Positions 7,612 through 14,096 of a DNA stretch of 18,808 nt are shown piece after piece. Position numbers and translations under genes: made by a program. Source of the DNA: JAWUWD01 sp034112085 (GTDB lineage: Bacteria > Bacteroidota > Bacteroidia > Cytophagales > Cyclobacteriaceae); NCBI GenBank assembly GCA_034112085.1, contig JAWUWD010000118.1, positions 1-18,808 on the forward strand. The letters are read 5' to 3'. Under the pieces are notes generated by a model. That model was given only the letters and a program-made list of their open reading frames with translations, did no database searches and was not told the DNA's origin. Positions within the stretch are counted from its first letter, which is position 1. The number at the start of each line of letters is the position of its first letter.

Positions 7612-7947
7612 ATTTATTGATTCGAAAAAGACATAAGTATTTAACGCCATATAAAAAAAAGCCGGTAGAGAAATCCAAATGCTGTCTTTTAATCTTATCC
7701 TTACGATCAGGCCAACAAGCATAAGTACGGCAAGACCTAAAGATGAAATCGTTAAAAGCGGATTAAATTTAAGACCCACAACTAAACCAGCAGCTCCCAG
7801 AAATTGTAATATTATTGTAAATAAGCCAATTTTCTCCAATCCAAATCGTTTAAATTCTTTTTTCATATGTGGTACAGCAAAGTAGGAAACTACGTAACCA
7901 AAAAAAGATAGACTTGATATTAAAGCACATATTTTATAAAAATCCAT
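7609..7947 (-). CDS. DoxX-like four-helix membrane protein, second of a tandem pair
   Basis: A 112-residue membrane protein with four hydrophobic segments, of DoxX-like type. The KEFKRFGLEKIG stretch and the following helix with GAAGLVVGLKFN fit this family, whose bacterial members are poorly understood membrane proteins. I chose the ATG at 7947, two bases after the stop of the gene upstream; the longer frame would overlap that gene. The KEFxxFGL motif and helix order are shared with the upstream neighbour, which suggests an old duplication. The gene is AT-rich and its stop codon falls at the edge of repeat copy A. Confidence 0.75.
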   Translation of the reverse strand: MDFYKICALISSLSFFGYVVSYFAVPHMKKEFKRFGLEKIGLFTIILQFLGAAGLVVGLKFNPLLTISSLGLAVLMLVGLIVRIRLKDSIWISLPAFFYMALNTYVFFESIN

Positions 7948-7949
7948 AG

Positions 7950-8291
7950 TCAATATTGAATTGATGACAAAGCTATAAAAGCACATAAAATCAAAAGAAT
8001 TAGAGAGGGTAAATGTTTAATAAATGGATTACTTGTTTTGAAATGAAAATATTGAGCACCGATCATTAATAGTCCCATAATAATAGATGGAATAAGAACC
8101 AATGATGAATACCAAATACCCGCTACGAGCAATGTAGCCAAAGAGATTTTTGTTGCTCCAATTAAATTTCGGGTTAAATCACTTAATCCGAATTGATTGA
8201 ACTCTTTAAGGACATTATCAAATCTAAAAACCCAAACAAAAGCAACAGATATTGCGATAGTTATTTGTGCTAATTTTATTAAATCTTCCAT
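7950..8291 (-). CDS. DoxX-like four-helix membrane protein, first of a tandem pair
   Basis: A 113-residue protein with four likely transmembrane helices and the motif KEFNQFGLSDLTRNLIGATKI after the first helix, typical of DoxX-like small membrane proteins. The second helix (ATLLVAGIWYSSLVLIPSII) and the HFK-containing loop before the last helices also fit. Its stop is followed after two bases by the start of the second DoxX-like gene, so both are surely co-transcribed. The function is unknown. The pair has low G+C and belongs to the cassette-like block. Confidence 0.75.
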   Translation of the reverse strand: MEDLIKLAQITIAISVAFVWVFRFDNVLKEFNQFGLSDLTRNLIGATKISLATLLVAGIWYSSLVLIPSIIMGLLMIGAQYFHFKTSNPFIKHLPSLILLILCAFIALSSIQY

Positions 8292-8345
8292 TATATTTTA
8301 TCTTTTCTTCGTTAAAAATCTTTATTAGTATTTGTCTAGCGGTTA

Positions 8346-8416
8346 GTATAAGAATAGTAAGGGGTTAAAATATACTTGCTTTTGGGTTGAGCCCTTGACC
8401 CTTATTATTTTTACAC
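8346..8416. repeat. Hairpin between the PhzF and DoxX-like genes
   Basis: GTATAAGAATAGTAAGGG (8346-8363) and CCCTTATTATTTTTACAC (8399-8416) pair over 18 positions with 15 Watson-Crick pairs, two G-T wobbles and one mismatch. The 35-nt loop contains GGGTTGAGCCC. It lies 3' of the PhzF gene where an attC-type site is expected, next to GCATATAAC on the minus strand, but the far end reads CTAAC, not GTT. It may be a degenerate cassette site or simply a terminator. Confidence 0.45.
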
Positions 8417-8430
8417 CTTGTTATATGCTT

Positions 8431-9237
8431 TTATATATTCATTTCTCCTTCAAGTGCTATCCTTGCGTTACTTCTAACCTCCAGTTCTGTATTGCTGATT
8501 ATCTTTAGTTTTAGAGATCCTCCACGGTCTGATACTTGAAAGGCTGACATTTCTTTTTTATTTAGAATATCACTCCAATATTTTGCTAAAACAGAATGAG
8601 ATGCACCAGTTACTGGGTCTTCGTTAATTCCTATCCAAGGGCAGAAACACCTTGAGTAAAAGTCATAATCTTTATCTTGTGATTTTGAGGTTATAACAAC
8701 TTCTTTTATCGTTTCAGAACTCTCAACAACCTTTTGATAATTTGGTTTTATATTCAATAGCGTTTGTTTGTCTTTCACTTCAATAATAAGCATATCCAAA
8801 TCTTTAGAAAATCGTGTCGAAATGATGTTTTCTAAACCAAAAGCATCATTTAGTTTTTGATTAGGAATGTATTCTGTCGTTTCATATAATGGAAACAACA
8901 TTTTTATATATTCGTTTTCAAGTTTAGCGTTTAATTGCAATCCTTTATATGTGGTAAAATCAACAGTCTGATTATTGAGCTTATCTAAAATTATTTTTGA
9001 AGCCGCTAAAGTGGCGTGACCACAAAAATCGACTTCTACAGTTGGAGTAAAATATCTTATCGAAAACTGATTCTTTTTAGTTTTTAACAAAAAAGCCGTT
9101 TCTGATAAATTTAATTCAGTTGCAATTGACTGCATTATTTCAATATCAACAGATTCTTCTAATAAACATACTCCAGCAGGATTTCCTTTAAAAGGAATAT
9201 TTGTAAAAGAATCTACAATGAAAGTTTTGATTTTCAT
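8431..9237 (-). CDS. PhzF-family isomerase-like protein
   Basis: A 268-residue protein of normal length for the PhzF family (diaminopimelate-epimerase fold). It shows the N-terminal VDSFTNIPFKGNPAGV motif, the catalytic Glu in LSETAF (Glu46), the DFCGHAT motif (70-76) and EDPVTGASH (206-214), all conserved in the family. PhzF of phenazine synthesis isomerises trans-2,3-dihydro-3-hydroxyanthranilate; no other phenazine gene is present, so this is one of the many family members of unknown substrate. The gene is AT-rich. It is closed in by GTTATATGC (8420-8428) and GCATATAAC (9263-9271), which are exact reverse complements, as expected for the two ends of one integron-type cassette. Confidence 0.87.
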   Translation of the reverse strand: MKIKTFIVDSFTNIPFKGNPAGVCLLEESVDIEIMQSIATELNLSETAFLLKTKKNQFSIRYFTPTVEVDFCGHATLAASKIILDKLNNQTVDFTTYKGLQLNAKLENEYIKMLFPLYETTEYIPNQKLNDAFGLENIISTRFSKDLDMLIIEVKDKQTLLNIKPNYQKVVESSETIKEVVITSKSQDKDYDFYSRCFCPWIGINEDPVTGASHSVLAKYWSDILNKKEMSAFQVSDRGGSLKLKIISNTELEVRSNARIALEGEMNI

Positions 9238-9262
9238 ATTTGTAATGATTTTTCGTGCAATT

Positions 9263-9537
9263 GCATATAACGCCCGTATAGAATGCTGTGCCTATCCGGT
9301 GCTTAATAGTGATGAAAGTAGTATTTTCTGTGTTTCCCTGCAAGTTGCACAGAACTTAGCGACAACCTTTCTGCGTGATTACCAGCCGGAACCTGCGTGC
9401 AGGCTAACTACAACAACTAGCTTCTGCGAGAGCTTCTTAATCAGCCATGAAACTCTAAACACAGAAGATACGGACTAGTCACATGGACTCAAATAAATGT
9501 GAGTAAAGGCATGCGTTTCTATACAATGTTGTACACA
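9263..9537 (-). repeat. attC-like palindromic repeat, copy C, filling the 300-nt gap
   Basis: This site fills nearly the whole gap 9238-9538; no gene is visible in it. Read on the minus strand it starts GTGTACAAC, ATTG, TATAGAA and ends TTCTATAC, GGGC, GTTATATGC. GTATAGAA (9276-9283) pairs exactly with TTCTATAC (9517-9524). Further in, GTATTTTCTGTGTTT (9321-9335) pairs with AAACACAGAAGATAC (9457-9471) over 15 positions with one wobble. The centre is G+C richer (31 of 60 at 9361-9420) than the genes beside it and holds small hairpins such as CCTGCGTGCAGG (9392-9403). The whole is an imperfect palindrome of about 275 nt. A short frame crossing it is not a gene. Confidence 0.6.
9520..9537 (+). 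repeat. Inverted repeat, left arm beside the orphan gene
   Basis: TATACAATGTTGTACACA lies one base from the stop codon of the orphan gene. It is the reverse complement of the right arm at 10142-10160 apart from one inserted base. It also forms the R''/L'' end of repeat copy C. Confidence 0.65.
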
Positions 9538-9538
9538 G

Positions 9539-10138
9539 TTATTTTACTTTTTTGAAGTAATATTCGGAATTACCGCAAACTATAATTGATCGCTCATTAT
9601 TTTCTTCATTTCCTGTATATGTCATTTGAAGTCTATTCTTTTCAGAAATGTCTATGTTCCAAAGAGTACCATCTGAATATTTGAAATTAAAAAAGATTGG
9701 ATAGAGGCTTATTGCGTCACTATAAATTAATTTTTCCTTTCTAATCAACCCTTTTTCTTTAAAATGAGAATTAGGCAAATAGTAACTTATAGATGAATCA
9801 TCTATTAAAATTAATGTATCATTTTCAGCCTTATTGTATCCCCAATTACTCCCAAATTCAACTAACTTCCATTTTCCTTGTATCGATTTTAAGTGATTTT
9901 TTCGAGCCATTGGTTTTATAGAATCTATTTTAGAATTTAACCTTTCGTTATATGCTGAATCGTGGGATGATTGAACAAGAAGATGAAGGGAAATCAATGC
10001 ACATCTATAATCGAAATTTAACACGCAACTATCCGCTTTTTTAGTCCATCCCTCTTTTATCATCTTCATAGTCGGTTTTTGACTAAATGAAGAGCCTACA
10101 GATAATAAAATAACAAAAGAAATTAGTAATGTCTTCAT
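9539..10138 (-). CDS. Orphan secreted protein, possibly lipocalin-like
   Basis: A 199-residue protein with a clear signal peptide (MKTLLISFVILLSVGSSFSQ). After a helical segment (about 25-75), which contains two Cys residues, the region from about 80 holds LKSIQGKWKLVEFGS, a pattern that often opens lipocalin-like beta-barrel domains, followed by alternating strands up to the C-terminal YYFKKVK. No confident family. I start at the ATG at 10138 because it gives the signal peptide; the longer frame would translate the inverted repeat. Only 3 nt separate the start codon from one inverted arm and 1 nt the stop codon from the other, so the gene is packed as a single unit. AT-rich. Confidence 0.7.
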   Translation of the reverse strand: MKTLLISFVILLSVGSSFSQKPTMKMIKEGWTKKADSCVLNFDYRCALISLHLLVQSSHDSAYNERLNSKIDSIKPMARKNHLKSIQGKWKLVEFGSNWGYNKAENDTLILIDDSSISYYLPNSHFKEKGLIRKEKLIYSDAISLYPIFFNFKYSDGTLWNIDISEKNRLQMTYTGNEENNERSIIVCGNSEYYFKKVK

Positions 10139-10141
10139 GAT

Positions 10142-10160
10142 TGTGTACAACAATTGTATA
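10142..10160 (-). repeat. Inverted repeat, right arm beside the orphan gene
   Basis: TGTGTACAACAATTGTATA lies 3 nt before the start codon of the orphan gene. On the minus strand it reads TATAC, AATT, GTTGTACAC, the same order as the end of copy C (TATAC, GGGC, GTTATATGC). This suggests it is the last half of a further attC-like site that bounds the block on this side. Confidence 0.6.
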
Positions 10161-10213
10161 ACACACACTAACCTATGAATGCGCGTTATTTATTTTATGT
10201 GTTTGAAATTCAA

Positions 10214-10228
10214 TATACACCAAGAGGA
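10214..10228 (+). terminator. Small hairpin ATGCTT-TCG-AAGCAT
   Basis: A 6-bp perfect stem with a 3-nt loop and TTTTC just after it on the plus strand, inside the 187-nt gap between the orphan gene and the Crp/Fnr gene. On the minus strand no U-run follows. With no plus-strand gene ending nearby, its role is open. A second weak dyad, TTCAC/GTGAA, follows directly. Confidence 0.25.
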
Positions 10229-10325
10229 TGCTTTCGAAGCATTTTCACTTATTTATGTGAATTTAAGTGTTTAATAAAATGGCTTTTTCTTTTGAGAATA
10301 GATATTCAAAATAAGTACAAGTATT

Positions 10326-10916
10326 TTAATCCCTTTTTTTTAATCTCGACTTTCTCAATCGACTAAAGGTCTCAGGAGTCATCCCGAGATAAGAGGCCAG
10401 GTGTTTTTGAGGGACTAATTGGAAGATATGAGGGCTATCACTGGCCAATCTTTCGAACTTTTCTTCTGCCGAATAAGCCCTCACTTCGACTTGCCTTCGT
10501 GCCATGGCGATTAGTGCATTGGCATTGAATAAACGCCCCCATCTTTCCATAGACTTAAACCTATCAAATAGCATCATTAGGTCATCAAAGTGAATGCGCA
10601 GCATCTTGACCTCAGTAATTGTCTCCAGAAAAAAGTCAGTTGTTTTTTGGTCTAAAAATGAATCATAGGCACCAGAGTAGTCTCCGTTGTAAGAAAACCC
10701 AATACTCACCTCATTTCCATCGTTGAGAATATAACCACGAACTACTCCATCATATACAAAGTAGAAATATTTCTCTACCTCACCGGCTCGGATCAAATAG
10801 TCATTTTTAGGTAAATGGTGTTCTTTCCAACAGGGTTTGATAAATGCCCAATCTTCATCGGTAAGTTTAGACAAACTTTCTATGGACGACCTAAGTGAAT
10901 GATAGATCTCAGACAT
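10326..10916 (-). CDS. Crp/Fnr-family transcriptional regulator
   Basis: A 196-residue regulator with an N-terminal cyclic-nucleotide-binding-type barrel (about 20-125: LPKNDYLIRAGEVEKYFYFVYDGVVRGY) and a C-terminal winged HTH (about 165-192: PQKHLASYLGMTPETFSRLR). The recognition helix has E-xx-S-R (ETFSR), the arrangement with which FNR reads TTGAT half-sites. There is no N-terminal Cys cluster, so it would not carry the FNR iron-sulfur cluster. The ATG at 10916 overlaps the end of the diacylglycerol kinase-like gene by 8 nt, which suggests translational coupling; a longer frame to 10937 is less likely. It is a reasonable candidate to bind the TTGAT-N4-ATCAA box at 5157-5174. Confidence 0.85.
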   Translation of the reverse strand: MSEIYHSLRSSIESLSKLTDEDWAFIKPCWKEHHLPKNDYLIRAGEVEKYFYFVYDGVVRGYILNDGNEVSIGFSYNGDYSGAYDSFLDQKTTDFFLETITEVKMLRIHFDDLMMLFDRFKSMERWGRLFNANALIAMARRQVEVRAYSAEEKFERLASDSPHIFQLVPQKHLASYLGMTPETFSRLRKSRLKKRD

Positions 10917-11823
10917 GCCAAAGAAATTTGATGGCATTGGGCACTACTGTTGCCGTGACAGGAGATTCCCCTAAGTACTCACCATCAGCCTCTATTCCAC
11001 ATTGATCATTGACAGGAGATATTTTTAGTTCCTTGGCAGTGTAGTAGAATGCTGCTGGGTGATTGATTTTTATGCCTTTGTTTAAGTTTCCTAGATTTTT
11101 GAGGTAATCAAATAGCGACAATTCTCCGAATAGCGATATGTGGAACAAGCCATCTTGGAGAGATGCTTCTGGAGCTACACAAATACCGTGACCAAAAAAC
11201 TGGCCGTTCGCTACCGCCATTTGTAGAAGCTTTCCTTCCCATTGCCACTCATCAGCTTCGCACAGTACACTGCGTTTTTTATAGGATAAAAATCCTCGAA
11301 TGATGGATGAAAAATAGGCTATAGAAGACCCAAACATTTTGCCACTACTATCCATGGCTTTCACCACTTCTGGGCCAAGACCTAAGCTTGCGATATTGAT
11401 GAAGTACTCTGGCTCGGTTGGTTTTGCTTCTATGATAATCTTCCCAATGTCTATTTTTTGAATATGCTTATTCAAAATTGCCTGCTTCAGATCCAGAACC
11501 TTATTGCTTATATTGATCGTTTTGACAAAATCATTGGCAGATCCTCTAGGAAGCACACCCAATACAGGATATTCATTCGTTGGAATATTGGTATTCATCA
11601 TTCCATTGAGTACTTCACTGAGTGTGCCATCGCCACCTACCGCGATTAGGTAGTCGCAGCCCTTCTGTGTGATCTCTTCCGCCAGCTCTCTAGAGTGACC
11701 CGCATGATGCGTCTGTAAAATAGTCACCTGAACATCATCAACACGATAAAAAGTATCGCCAATTTCCTTTAAGGTTTTACGGAGTTTTTTTATTTGGCTA
11801 TTGACAATAAACGTAATCTGCAT
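10909..11823 (-). CDS. Diacylglycerol kinase-type lipid kinase (YegS/DgkB-like)
   Basis: A 304-residue cytoplasmic or membrane-associated lipid kinase that should transfer phosphate from ATP to diacylglycerol or a related lipid. It shows the nucleotide-binding AVGGDGTLSE motif (61-70), the LPRGSANDF motif (91-99), a SLGLGPEV segment, VANGQFFGHGICVAPEASLQDG, and the C-terminal IEADGEYLG motif, in the usual order of the DAGK catalytic family. Length is normal. The stop codon overlaps the start of the Crp/Fnr gene, so both are one transcription unit. The start lies 115 nt from the divergent DUF427 gene; that gap must hold both promoters. Confidence 0.9.
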   Translation of the reverse strand: MQITFIVNSQIKKLRKTLKEIGDTFYRVDDVQVTILQTHHAGHSRELAEEITQKGCDYLIAVGGDGTLSEVLNGMMNTNIPTNEYPVLGVLPRGSANDFVKTINISNKVLDLKQAILNKHIQKIDIGKIIIEAKPTEPEYFINIASLGLGPEVVKAMDSSGKMFGSSIAYFSSIIRGFLSYKKRSVLCEADEWQWEGKLLQMAVANGQFFGHGICVAPEASLQDGLFHISLFGELSLFDYLKNLGNLNKGIKINHPAAFYYTAKELKISPVNDQCGIEADGEYLGESPVTATVVPNAIKFLWHV

Positions 11824-11938
11824 TGATCAAAAATAATGAATTTTGTGATTGATTAAACATCCGATTGAAATCATTGAATTGGATGAACTATGGAGGGCAT
11901 AATCGGGTTATCTTGTTGAACTTAAAACTAGAAGTACT

Positions 11939-12217
11939 ATGAAAGCAATTTGGAATAATCAGGTTATCGCAGAGAGCAATGATACAGTAGTGATAGAGGG
12001 GAATCACTATTTCCCAATTGAATCTATCAAAAAGGAATACTACCAAGAATCAGCCACGCAGTCACACTGTCCTTGGAAAGGTGATGCTTCCTATTATACA
12101 CTCAATGTTGATGGCAATGAAAATGCTGATGCCGCTTGGTACTACCCGACTCCATCAGAATTAGCAAAAGGCATCAAAGGTCATGTAGCTTTCTGGAAAG
12201 GCGTGACAGTATCTTAA
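11939..12217 (+). CDS. DUF427 protein
   Basis: A 92-residue protein that matches the small single-domain DUF427 family: MKAIWNNQVIAESNDTVVIEGNHYFP at the start, then SHCPWKGDASYYTL and the AWYYPTPSELAKGIKGHVAFW segment, all typical. No function has been proven for the family. It is transcribed away from the diacylglycerol kinase-like gene and converges on the second Crp/Fnr gene, with 8 nt between the stop codons. Single gene, likely with its own promoter in the 115-nt gap; no clear promoter box was found. Confidence 0.9.
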   Translation: MKAIWNNQVIAESNDTVVIEGNHYFPIESIKKEYYQESATQSHCPWKGDASYYTLNVDGNENADAAWYYPTPSELAKGIKGHVAFWKGVTVS

Positions 12218-12225
12218 TAAAGAAA

Positions 12226-12903
12226 CTATGCAGTCAACTTTAATGAGTTGGCTGTAATTGACTTGTTATCATAGTCAATCGATCCTGTGCTTCTCAATTC
12301 ATTAAAAACCGTAGTTACGGTTTGCCTAGAAGTGGCGGTGAGTTTGGCAATATCCGTATGAGTGAGGAAATTTCGAGCTTTCCATTTGCCCTCTACTTCG
12401 TCCCCATATTCTCGAAGGAAGTCTTCTAGGAATTCTATTATTCTTGTTCTCGAATCTTTATAGATGATCGACTCCAGTCGTCTTTCCAGTCGCTTGATAC
12501 GCAGGCCCATTATTTTATAAATTTCGGTCTTCAGCGCATTATTCTCATCCATCATGCGCTGCATACTTGGCACATCTACGAAGCAGATAATGCAGTCTTC
12601 CAAGGCAATGGCATGATCCTCAGGGGATTCTCCATCAACTAGTGCAAGCTCTCCAAATAAGCTTCCTGGCCCTATAATGGTCTTTATGCCTTCTTGCCCA
12701 TCAGCTAAGTAATGAACAATCTTCACTATGCCTTTTTTCAGAAAGTATAGATGATCATTCTTCTTTTCCGGGAAGAATAACAGCGTGTCTTTGTTGATAT
12801 GTTTCATCACCATTGACTGCTGCATGTGCAATACATCTTCTTTGCGCAGTTTCTTCATCATGTTGAACTGCTCCAGATACCATACTTTTGAAGGAGTAGA
12901 CAT
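12226..12903 (-). CDS. Crp/Fnr-family transcriptional regulator
   Basis: A 225-residue regulator. Residues about 15-130 form the effector barrel, with GPGSLFGELALVDGESPEDHAIALE in the place of the cyclic-nucleotide phosphate cassette; the usual R-S/T pair is not clear, so cAMP binding is uncertain. A long dimer helix follows (about 125-155), then a winged HTH with THTDIAKLTATSRQTVTTVFNELR. The recognition helix lacks the E-xx-S-R motif of the other regulator in this window, so its target sequence should differ. The start is 3 nt after the stop of the secreted TPR gene, so the two form an operon. Confidence 0.87.
   Translation of the reverse strand: MSTPSKVWYLEQFNMMKKLRKEDVLHMQQSMVMKHINKDTLLFFPEKKNDHLYFLKKGIVKIVHYLADGQEGIKTIIGPGSLFGELALVDGESPEDHAIALEDCIICFVDVPSMQRMMDENNALKTEIYKIMGLRIKRLERRLESIIYKDSRTRIIEFLEDFLREYGDEVEGKWKARNFLTHTDIAKLTATSRQTVTTVFNELRSTGSIDYDNKSITANSLKLTA
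12231..12254. terminator. Hairpin at the convergent end of DUF427 and Crp/Fnr genes
   Basis: CAGTCAACT (12231-12239) pairs with AGTTGGCTG (12246-12254) over nine positions with one G-T wobble and a 6-nt loop. It lies 13 nt after the DUF427 stop and inside the last codons of the regulator gene. The flank is only moderately U-rich, so termination is possible but weakly supported. Confidence 0.35.
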
Positions 12904-12906
12904 CGT

Positions 12907-14010
12907 TTACTTACAGTGTTTCTTCAGTGCTTTTTTAGCCTCTTCGGATCCCATTTCCTCAGATATTTTGATATCGATACAGCCATCATACTTGTCTCCA
13001 AGGTTCACTTTTGCAAGCCCTCTCTGCAGATAGGTGTCAGGATCATTGGGGAATAGATTGATAGAGGTAGAATAATCTTCGATGGCCTGTTTATAGTTTT
13101 TGGTCTCGGCATTTACCAAGGCACGGTTGTCATAATAGATAGGATTGGCTGGGTCGAGTGAGATAGCCGTAGAGTAATCGTCTGTCGCCTGATCAAACTG
13201 CTCCAAATTATAATAAACTACCCCTCTCAGATTGTGCGTGTCAGCATCTTCTGGATATAGCCTGATTGATGTGGTGTAATCTTTTTCAGCTTCAGCAAAT
13301 TGACCAAGTGCTCCATAAACAAGTGCTCGATTATCATATTTGAGGGCATCTGTAGTGTCCAGTTTTATGGATTGACTGTAGTCTGCCAACGCACCTGATA
13401 GATCACCAATCTGGTACTTGGCAACTCCACGATAGTTGTAAACATCCGCATCAGTTCCATCTAGGGCAATTGACTGTGTGTAATCGTCTATTGCTCCCAG
13501 AAATTCATCAACTTCTACTCTGATAATAGCGCGATTGAAGAAGTTATCTGCATTTTCTGGATCAAGCGCTATTGCCCGGCCAAAATCAAAGTACGCAGCT
13601 TCTAATTCTGATATGTCGTAATAAGCAAGTCCACGATTGGCAAATGATTCTGATTGCTCAGGATCTATAAGTATTGATTTGTTATAATCGAGAATAGCTT
13701 CGTAATAGTCCCCTAGATTGTACTTGGCAACTCCTCTGTTGTTGAGAGCATCCGCAAAGGTAGAATCGATCTCTAAGGCGGTATTATAATCTCCAATCGC
13801 TCCGTAAAAATCCTCTAATTGATTCTTGACAAGCCCACGTTTATTGTATGCTTTCTTATCCGATCTATCAGCCGTGATCGCCTTTGTGAAATCGGCTTGA
13901 GCTGCAGCATATTCTCCAGCTTCAAGTTTTTTAAGTCCGGACTCATATTGTTGTGCAAAAACATTGCTGACAAGCATCAAGCACACAATAATTAGGGATA
14001 ATCGTTTCAT
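12907..14010 (-). CDS. Secreted protein of ten tandem TPRs
   Basis: A 367-residue exported protein: a signal peptide (MKRLSLIIVCLMLVSNVFAQ) followed by ten tetratricopeptide repeats of 34 residues each, from about residue 22 to 350. The spacing is very even, each unit carrying the A-x-x-x-R-G/A ... G-x-Y/F-x-x-A-x-x-D-Y/F-x-x-(S/A)-I-x-(L/I)-(D/Y)-P pattern. It ends in a short Lys-rich tail with Cys366 (CK). TPR arrays hold protein partners, here in the periplasm; the partner is not known. It is the first gene of an operon with the second Crp/Fnr regulator. A possible -7 box TAACTTTA lies at 14039-14046 on the minus strand, without a clear -33 element. Confidence 0.87.
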   Translation of the reverse strand: MKRLSLIIVCLMLVSNVFAQQYESGLKKLEAGEYAAAQADFTKAITADRSDKKAYNKRGLVKNQLEDFYGAIGDYNTALEIDSTFADALNNRGVAKYNLGDYYEAILDYNKSILIDPEQSESFANRGLAYYDISELEAAYFDFGRAIALDPENADNFFNRAIIRVEVDEFLGAIDDYTQSIALDGTDADVYNYRGVAKYQIGDLSGALADYSQSIKLDTTDALKYDNRALVYGALGQFAEAEKDYTTSIRLYPEDADTHNLRGVVYYNLEQFDQATDDYSTAISLDPANPIYYDNRALVNAETKNYKQAIEDYSTSINLFPNDPDTYLQRGLAKVNLGDKYDGCIDIKISEEMGSEEAKKALKKHCK

Positions 14011-14096
14011 AAATAATGATAATAGATTTGCCCTAATTTAAAGTTATTAACTGATGTTACCAGTAGAATTAGAAAATTAGTCGAGCTGAGATGAAA

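Larger units (their letters stand above)
7509..10160 (-). mobile_element. Cassette-like gene block bounded by palindromic attC-like sites
   Basis: Four genes, all on the minus strand, are separated by structured intergenic sites instead of ordinary spacers. The genes are AT-rich: positions 7981-8040 and 8701-8760 each hold 16 G+C in 60, whereas 14161-14220 outside the block holds 31. Two sites (7509-7611 and 9263-9537) are diverged copies of the same repeat and each lies 3' of a gene. Two genes are closed in by inverted arms that pair GTT with AAC ends. This is the layout of integron cassettes; clusters of such cassettes without an integrase (CALIN) are known. No integrase is visible in the window. 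The boundary between the PhzF and DoxX-like genes does not show a proper GTT end, so the array may be decayed or of a different kind. Confidence 0.45.

Noticed and set aside
8431..9237. Phenazine biosynthesis locus based on the PhzF gene
   Set aside because: No other phz-type gene is in the window and PhzF-like proteins are common in genomes that make no phenazine.
9218..9478. An 86-codon plus-strand frame between PhzF and the orphan gene
   Set aside because: It runs through the palindromic repeat copy C, overlaps the PhzF start and has no protein-like composition; the repeat structure explains the sequence.
10175..10366. A 63-codon plus-strand frame beside the orphan gene
   Set aside because: AT-rich, overlaps the end of the Crp/Fnr gene, no recognisable domain or ribosome site.
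11828..11835. TATTTTTG on the minus strand, a perfect TAnnTTTG match before the lipid kinase gene
   Set aside because: It would put the transcription start on the start codon itself, leaving no leader, and no -33 TTTG is at the usual distance.
12907..14010. The regular 102-nt periodicity as a satellite or CRISPR-like repeat
   Set aside because: It is explained by ten 34-residue TPR units; DNA copies are strongly diverged and there are no spacers.
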